9,252 bases of DNA from an uncultured Blautia sp. (lineage in GTDB: Bacteria; Bacillota; Clostridia; Lachnospirales; Lachnospiraceae): the NCBI GenBank assembly GCA_937900135.1, contig CALCDJ010000046.1, positions 1 to 9,252 of the forward strand, given 5' to 3'. The translations under genes were made by a program, and so were the position numbers. Within the stretch, counting starts at the first letter, position 1. Every line of letters begins with the position of its first letter. Under the pieces are notes generated by a model. The model made no database searches and was not told where the DNA came from. It worked only from the letters and a program-made list of their open reading frames with translations. Below, one piece after another: positions 6,532 through 9,252 of this stretch.

Positions 6532-6572
6532 GGTAAAATATTGCGCTTTTGAAGGGAAAAGTGGTAAAATAT
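6532..6572 (+). promoter_or_regulatory. Candidate AraC-gene promoter with repeated GGTAAAATAT
   Basis: GGTAAAATAT occurs at 6532-6541 and again at 6563-6572, 31 bases apart. The downstream copy contains TAAAAT (6565-6570), a fair -10, with TTGCGC (6541-6546) 18 bases before it as a weak -35. This would place the transcript start near 6577, about 30 bases before the regulator's TTG. The upstream copy could be a second -10 or an operator repeat. Confidence 0.4.
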
Positions 6573-6606
6573 AAGAACAGAAGCGTTGGGAAAGGAGAAA
6601 AAGATT

Positions 6607-7500
6607 TTGCAGATTGTTACCGACCAGTTTCAGAAGGAAATGAAGAAGCATGGGAGCGATGCGTTTCCCATTCTGGTGAGCCATGAACAGCTTTCCAGAT
6701 ACCCGTCAGGCTCTTTTTTATGGCATTGGCATCCAGAGATCGAGGTGACTTTGATTACAGAAGGACAGATGCTTTATAAGGTAAATCAGTGCACGTTCCA
6801 CCTGAAAAAGGGGGAAATCCTGATGGAAAATTCCAATGTGCTCCATGCAGGCTTTATGGAAAATTTTCAGGACTGCAGGTACATCTCTGTAACCTTTGAT
6901 CCAAAGTTGATCTACGGTTTTTATCAGAGTATTATTTGCAGAAAGTATGTAGATCCTGTCATTCAGAATTTTTCCCTGCTTGCCATACACATTGATTACA
7001 GTGAAGAATGGCATAAAGCATTTGCCGAAAAAATACGAAATATCATACATCTAAATGAAGAAAAAACAGAATTATATGAGCTTGATACAGTGATAGAACT
7101 ACAGTCGGCATGGAGATGTCTCCTGGCAAACAAATCTAGAGAAAATACAGGGGTTTCCTATAATAAGCTGGAGCATGAGCGTATCAAAGACATTATGGAT
7201 TATCTGGAAAAAAATTACAGCAATAAAATTTTGCTGGAGGATATTGCAGAGCATATCCATCTGTGCAAAAGTGAATGCAGTCGTCTTTTTAAGCGCTGCA
7301 TGAACATCTCACTCTTTGCTTTTCTACAGGAATACCGAGTAGAAAGAAGCCTGGAATATCTTCTTGACCCACAGTATTCCATCACGGAAATTGCGGAAAA
7401 AGCGGGATTCACAGATTCCAATTATTATTCCAAGGTATTCTCAAAAGTGAAGGGATGCAGTCCTGTAAAATACAGAAAACAATATGTAACAGTTCAATAA
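6607..7500 (+). CDS. AraC-family transcription regulator with cupin sensor domain
   Basis: A 297-residue DNA-binding protein. Residues about 20-95 form an AraC-type cupin with the histidine-rich strand GSFLWHWHPEIEVTLI, the segment FHLKKGEILMEN and VLHAGFM, which usually binds a sugar or other small effector. Residues about 195-295 form two helix-turn-helix units: LLEDIAEHIHLCKSECSRLFKR, followed by the conserved ITEIAEKAGFTDSNYYSKVFSKVKG...PVKYRK block. I chose the TTG at 6607 because AAAGGAG at 6591-6597 lies nine bases upstream. An in-frame TTG at 6586 would place that Shine-Dalgarno inside the gene. It is divergent from the galactokinase-like gene across about 200 bases of repeat-bearing DNA, so control of that kinase is the most economical inference. 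The effector is unknown, and it could also act on genes elsewhere. Confidence 0.93.
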   Translation: MQIVTDQFQKEMKKHGSDAFPILVSHEQLSRYPSGSFLWHWHPEIEVTLITEGQMLYKVNQCTFHLKKGEILMENSNVLHAGFMENFQDCRYISVTFDPKLIYGFYQSIICRKYVDPVIQNFSLLAIHIDYSEEWHKAFAEKIRNIIHLNEEKTELYELDTVIELQSAWRCLLANKSRENTGVSYNKLEHERIKDIMDYLEKNYSNKILLEDIAEHIHLCKSECSRLFKRCMNISLFAFLQEYRVERSLEYLLDPQYSITEIAEKAGFTDSNYYSKVFSKVKGCSPVKYRKQYVTVQ

Positions 7501-7565
7501 TCTTTTTTGCTGAATATGGAAGGTCGGGAACTATCATTCCAACAGAAACAGCATTAAAAAAGAAT

Positions 7566-7571
7566 TATAAT
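7566..7571 (+). promoter_or_regulatory. Candidate -10 for the small membrane protein / VanRS-like unit
   Basis: TATAAT at 7566-7571 is a perfect -10 hexamer 25 bases before the ATG at 7596. No convincing -35 lies 16-18 bases upstream. TATCAT at 7532-7537 with TTGCTG 19 bases before it is an alternative. No clear terminator separates this region from the AraC gene, so some read-through is possible. Confidence 0.3.
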
Positions 7572-7595
7572 CAAAATGAAAAAAAGGAGGTTTCT

Positions 7596-7817
7596 ATGAA
7601 AAAGGCAAGCAATTTGTTTCTGGTGTTGGCATTGATCCTCAGTCATGCGATGTGTGCAGTTGTAGCTTATCAATTCTGCAATATGCAGTGGTGCGTGCAG
7701 TATGGTGGCTGCAGCGCGCCAGAATGGACAGCGCTTTTCACCGGGATTCCTTTTGGAATCGGTATTGCAGTATGTATTGCGGTAGCAGTTATTTTGAGAA
7801 AAAAGATTCCCTGGTGA
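7596..7817 (+). CDS. Small two-helix membrane protein upstream of VanRS-like pair
   Basis: A 73-residue hydrophobic protein of unknown function. The ATG at 7596 follows a strong AAGGAGG (7584-7590) by five bases. Hydrophobic stretches at about residues 6-26 and 45-67 predict two membrane helices. Between them lies a short loop with three cysteines (C28, C33 and C39), and a basic ILRKK follows the second helix. It is the first gene of a unit with the response regulator and kinase downstream, so it may modulate the sensor or be a product of the same stress response; this is inference. I recall similar short hypothetical proteins beside VanRS-like pairs in Clostridia, without a known role. Its end is odd: codons 68-70 form the heptamer A AAA AAG, and a minus-one shift there would add 26 residues with a third helix instead of ending at IPW. 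Confidence 0.8.
   Translation: MKKASNLFLVLALILSHAMCAVVAYQFCNMQWCVQYGGCSAPEWTALFTGIPFGIGIAVCIAVAVILRKKIPW
7799..7805 (+). other. A_AAA_AAG slippery heptamer, possible -1 frameshift site
   Basis: Six A and a G at 7799-7805 fall in the phase required for -1 slippage relative to the gene starting at 7596 (codons AGA AAA AAG). This is the same heptamer used in E. coli dnaX. After a shift the frame reads through 7885 and adds DSLVILALVVVYLIVGIIK and a basic tail, giving a 96-residue product. I saw no strong Shine-Dalgarno-like stimulator upstream and no clear stable hairpin downstream. A plain one-base indel in the A run is an equally good explanation. Confidence 0.35.
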
Positions 7818-7909
7818 TTTTGGCGCTGGTGGTTGTATATCTGATTGTTGGCATAATCAAAATCGGAAATAGTTGGAAAAGATGAACGGAATAACAAGGA
7901 GTATTCAGA

Positions 7910-8608
7910 ATGAATGAAAAGATTTTGATTGTAGATGATGAAAGGGAGATTGCAGATTTGCTGGAGGTTTATCTGCAAAACGATCATTTTGAGGTTTACA
8001 AATTTTATAATGGAAGAGATGCTCTGCGGTGTGTGGAAGAAACAGAGATTGATCTGGCAATTCTGGATGTGATGCTGCCGGATATAGACGGATTTCGTAT
8101 CTGCCAGAAGATTCGGGAAAAGTTTTTCTTTCCGGTAATTATGCTCACTGCCAAAATCGAGGACAGCGATAAGATCATGGGTCTGACCATTGGGGCAGAT
8201 GATTATATTACAAAGCCCTTTAATCCATTGGAGGTGGTAGCGCGGGTAAAAACCCAGTTAAGGCGGTGTTCCAGATATAATGTATCCATTTCCAGCCAGC
8301 CTGCAGAACAGGCAGAGTATGATATTCGAGGGCTTGTGATTAATAAAAACAGTCACAAATGTTTTTTATTTGGCAAAGAAGTATCGTTGACGCCCATTGA
8401 GTTTTCCATTCTCTGGTATTTATGTGAACATCAGGGAAAGGTTGTTCCATCAGAAGAGTTATTTGAGGCGGTATGGAAGGAAAAATATCTGAACAATAAC
8501 AACACGGTGATGGCGCATATCGGGCGTCTCAGGGAAAAACTGGAAGAACCGGCACGGAAACCAAGATTTATTAAAACCATATGGGGAGTGGGATATGAAA
8601 TTGAATAA
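7910..8608 (+). CDS. OmpR/PhoB-family response regulator, VanR-like
   Basis: A 232-residue DNA-binding regulator. The receiver domain (1-120) has D9/D10, phosphoacceptor D53 in AILDVMLPDIDG, T80 in MLTA and K102 in ITKPF. The winged-helix effector (about 138-232) has SLTPIEFSILWYL, a recognition region NNTVMAHIGRLREKL and the terminal hairpin IWGVGYEIE. The ATG at 7910 follows AAGGAG (7896-7901) by eight bases. Its last 14 bases overlap the start of the kinase gene, showing translational coupling and a cognate pair. Sequence style is close to VanR-type regulators, but no vanHAX, vanY or similar cell-wall gene is visible here. A role in glycopeptide response is therefore not supported by context, and the gene symbol is left empty. 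Many Clostridia carry such orphan VanRS-like pairs. Confidence 0.94.
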   Translation: MNEKILIVDDEREIADLLEVYLQNDHFEVYKFYNGRDALRCVEETEIDLAILDVMLPDIDGFRICQKIREKFFFPVIMLTAKIEDSDKIMGLTIGADDYITKPFNPLEVVARVKTQLRRCSRYNVSISSQPAEQAEYDIRGLVINKNSHKCFLFGKEVSLTPIEFSILWYLCEHQGKVVPSEELFEAVWKEKYLNNNNTVMAHIGRLREKLEEPARKPRFIKTIWGVGYEIE

Positions 8609-9252
8609 AAAGGAAAAAAATTTTCTGCTGGGAACTCTGTTAAAAGGTTATTTTGTACAGATTGTAATCTGCTCCGTGATCGTAATGATAGGTACCATTG
8701 TGCTGGATTTGGTTGCTTCGAGCCTGTCGCGTCGATGGTTTGGGGAATTTTTCTTTTGGTATTACAGAGCGTTTTATGCATTTGAGGCGGGGGTTGTTGT
8801 ATGGGTGCTCTGTATTATATGGTTGACCTACCGGCTCATAAAAAAAGTGGTCAGCTATGTCTATGAATTACAGGCGGCAACTGGAAAAATGTTTGATAAA
8901 AATACGGATTATATTGAGCTTTCGCCAGAACTCAGTGATATTGCTGTGAAGATCAACGCGTTAAAACAGGAAGCAGAGCAGAATGCGCGTCTTGCAAAAG
9001 AAAATGAGCGCAGGAAGAATGATCTGATCATGTATCTGGCTCATGATCTGAAAACGCCGCTTTCTTCCGTGATCGGATATCTGACGTTATTACACGATGA
9101 ACCTCAGATTTCAGAGGAAGTGAGGGAAAAATATCTTGCTATTGCCAGAAATAAGGCACAGCGGTTGGAAGATCTGATCAATGAATTTTTTGAGATCACA
9201 AGATTCAACCTGTCGGAGATTACATTACAGTACACAGAAATCAACCTGACCC
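8595..9252 (+). CDS. VanS-like sensor histidine kinase (partial, runs off right edge)
   Basis: The first 219 residues of a membrane histidine kinase, the partner of the preceding regulator. The ATG at 8595 overlaps the regulator's last 14 bases and follows GGAG at 8584-8587. Two membrane helices (about 17-42 and 60-82) flank a short external loop of fewer than 20 residues, so sensing is probably at or within the membrane. A HAMP-like linker (about 83-130) leads to a HisKA dimerisation domain with MYLAHDLKTPLSSVIGYL, where H150 is the phosphoacceptor. The following NKAQRLEDLINEFFEITRFNLS strongly resembles VanS proteins. The ATPase domain lies beyond the window, so its completeness cannot be judged. 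The frame is open to position 9252. Confidence 0.92.
   Translation, partial: MKLNKKEKNFLLGTLLKGYFVQIVICSVIVMIGTIVLDLVASSLSRRWFGEFFFWYYRAFYAFEAGVVVWVLCIIWLTYRLIKKVVSYVYELQAATGKMFDKNTDYIELSPELSDIAVKINALKQEAEQNARLAKENERRKNDLIMYLAHDLKTPLSSVIGYLTLLHDEPQISEEVREKYLAIARNKAQRLEDLINEFFEITRFNLSEITLQYTEINLT

Noticed and set aside
7596..9252. Glycopeptide resistance operon
   Set aside because: The pair is VanRS-like, but no ligase, dehydrogenase or D,D-peptidase gene is in the window. Resistance cannot be inferred from the regulators alone.

Overview
The window looks like a chromosomal stretch from a low-to-moderate GC, Gram-positive anaerobe of the Clostridia, most plausibly Lachnospiraceae. The evidence is purine-rich AAGGAG-type ribosome binding sites close to each start, TTG starts, U-tailed terminators, a transposase of a type I recall from gut Clostridia, and several AgrC/AgrA-like and VanR/VanS-like signalling genes. 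The assignment rests on recalled family resemblance, because no search could be run.

Layout. Positions 1-733 (minus strand) hold the N-terminal 244 residues of a DUF772-type transposase that runs off the left edge. Its upstream flank, to about 870, holds small hairpins and may contain the insertion sequence end. Positions 905-2914 (plus) are a two-gene unit: a LytTR response regulator and a multi-pass GHKL histidine kinase, closed by a strong intrinsic terminator at 2939-2980. After an AT-rich gap with four copies of ATGGAT/ATCCAT comes a membrane-anchored diguanylate cyclase with an extracellular Cache sensor (3203-5077, TTG start). It converges on a galactokinase-like GHMP kinase (5140-6402, minus), and the two share a bidirectional terminator at 5095-5130.

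The kinase gene is divergent from an AraC-family regulator with a cupin sensor domain (6607-7500, TTG start). The roughly 200-bp region between them carries two pairs of direct repeats, each spaced 31-32 bp, and a 5'-UTR hairpin. The right end is a three-gene unit: a small membrane protein (7596-7817), a VanR-like OmpR-family response regulator (7910-8608) and a VanS-like histidine kinase cut by the window edge (8595-9252).

How the genes work together. The window is dense in sensing: two complete two-component pairs, a Cache-linked c-di-GMP synthase and a sugar-type AraC regulator next to its probable target kinase. No autoinducer peptide processing gene, resistance ligase or other Leloir gene is visible, so the outputs of both two-component systems lie elsewhere.

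The points most worth a second look are: an A_AAA_AAG slippery heptamer in the small membrane gene that would join it to an overlapping minus-one frame encoding a third membrane helix; a galactokinase-like protein whose sugar-binding signature departs from the canonical one (GNHTDH instead of GEHTDY); and the repeat architectures upstream of the cyclase and in the divergent promoter region. I found no CRISPR array, tRNA, rRNA or recognisable riboswitch.
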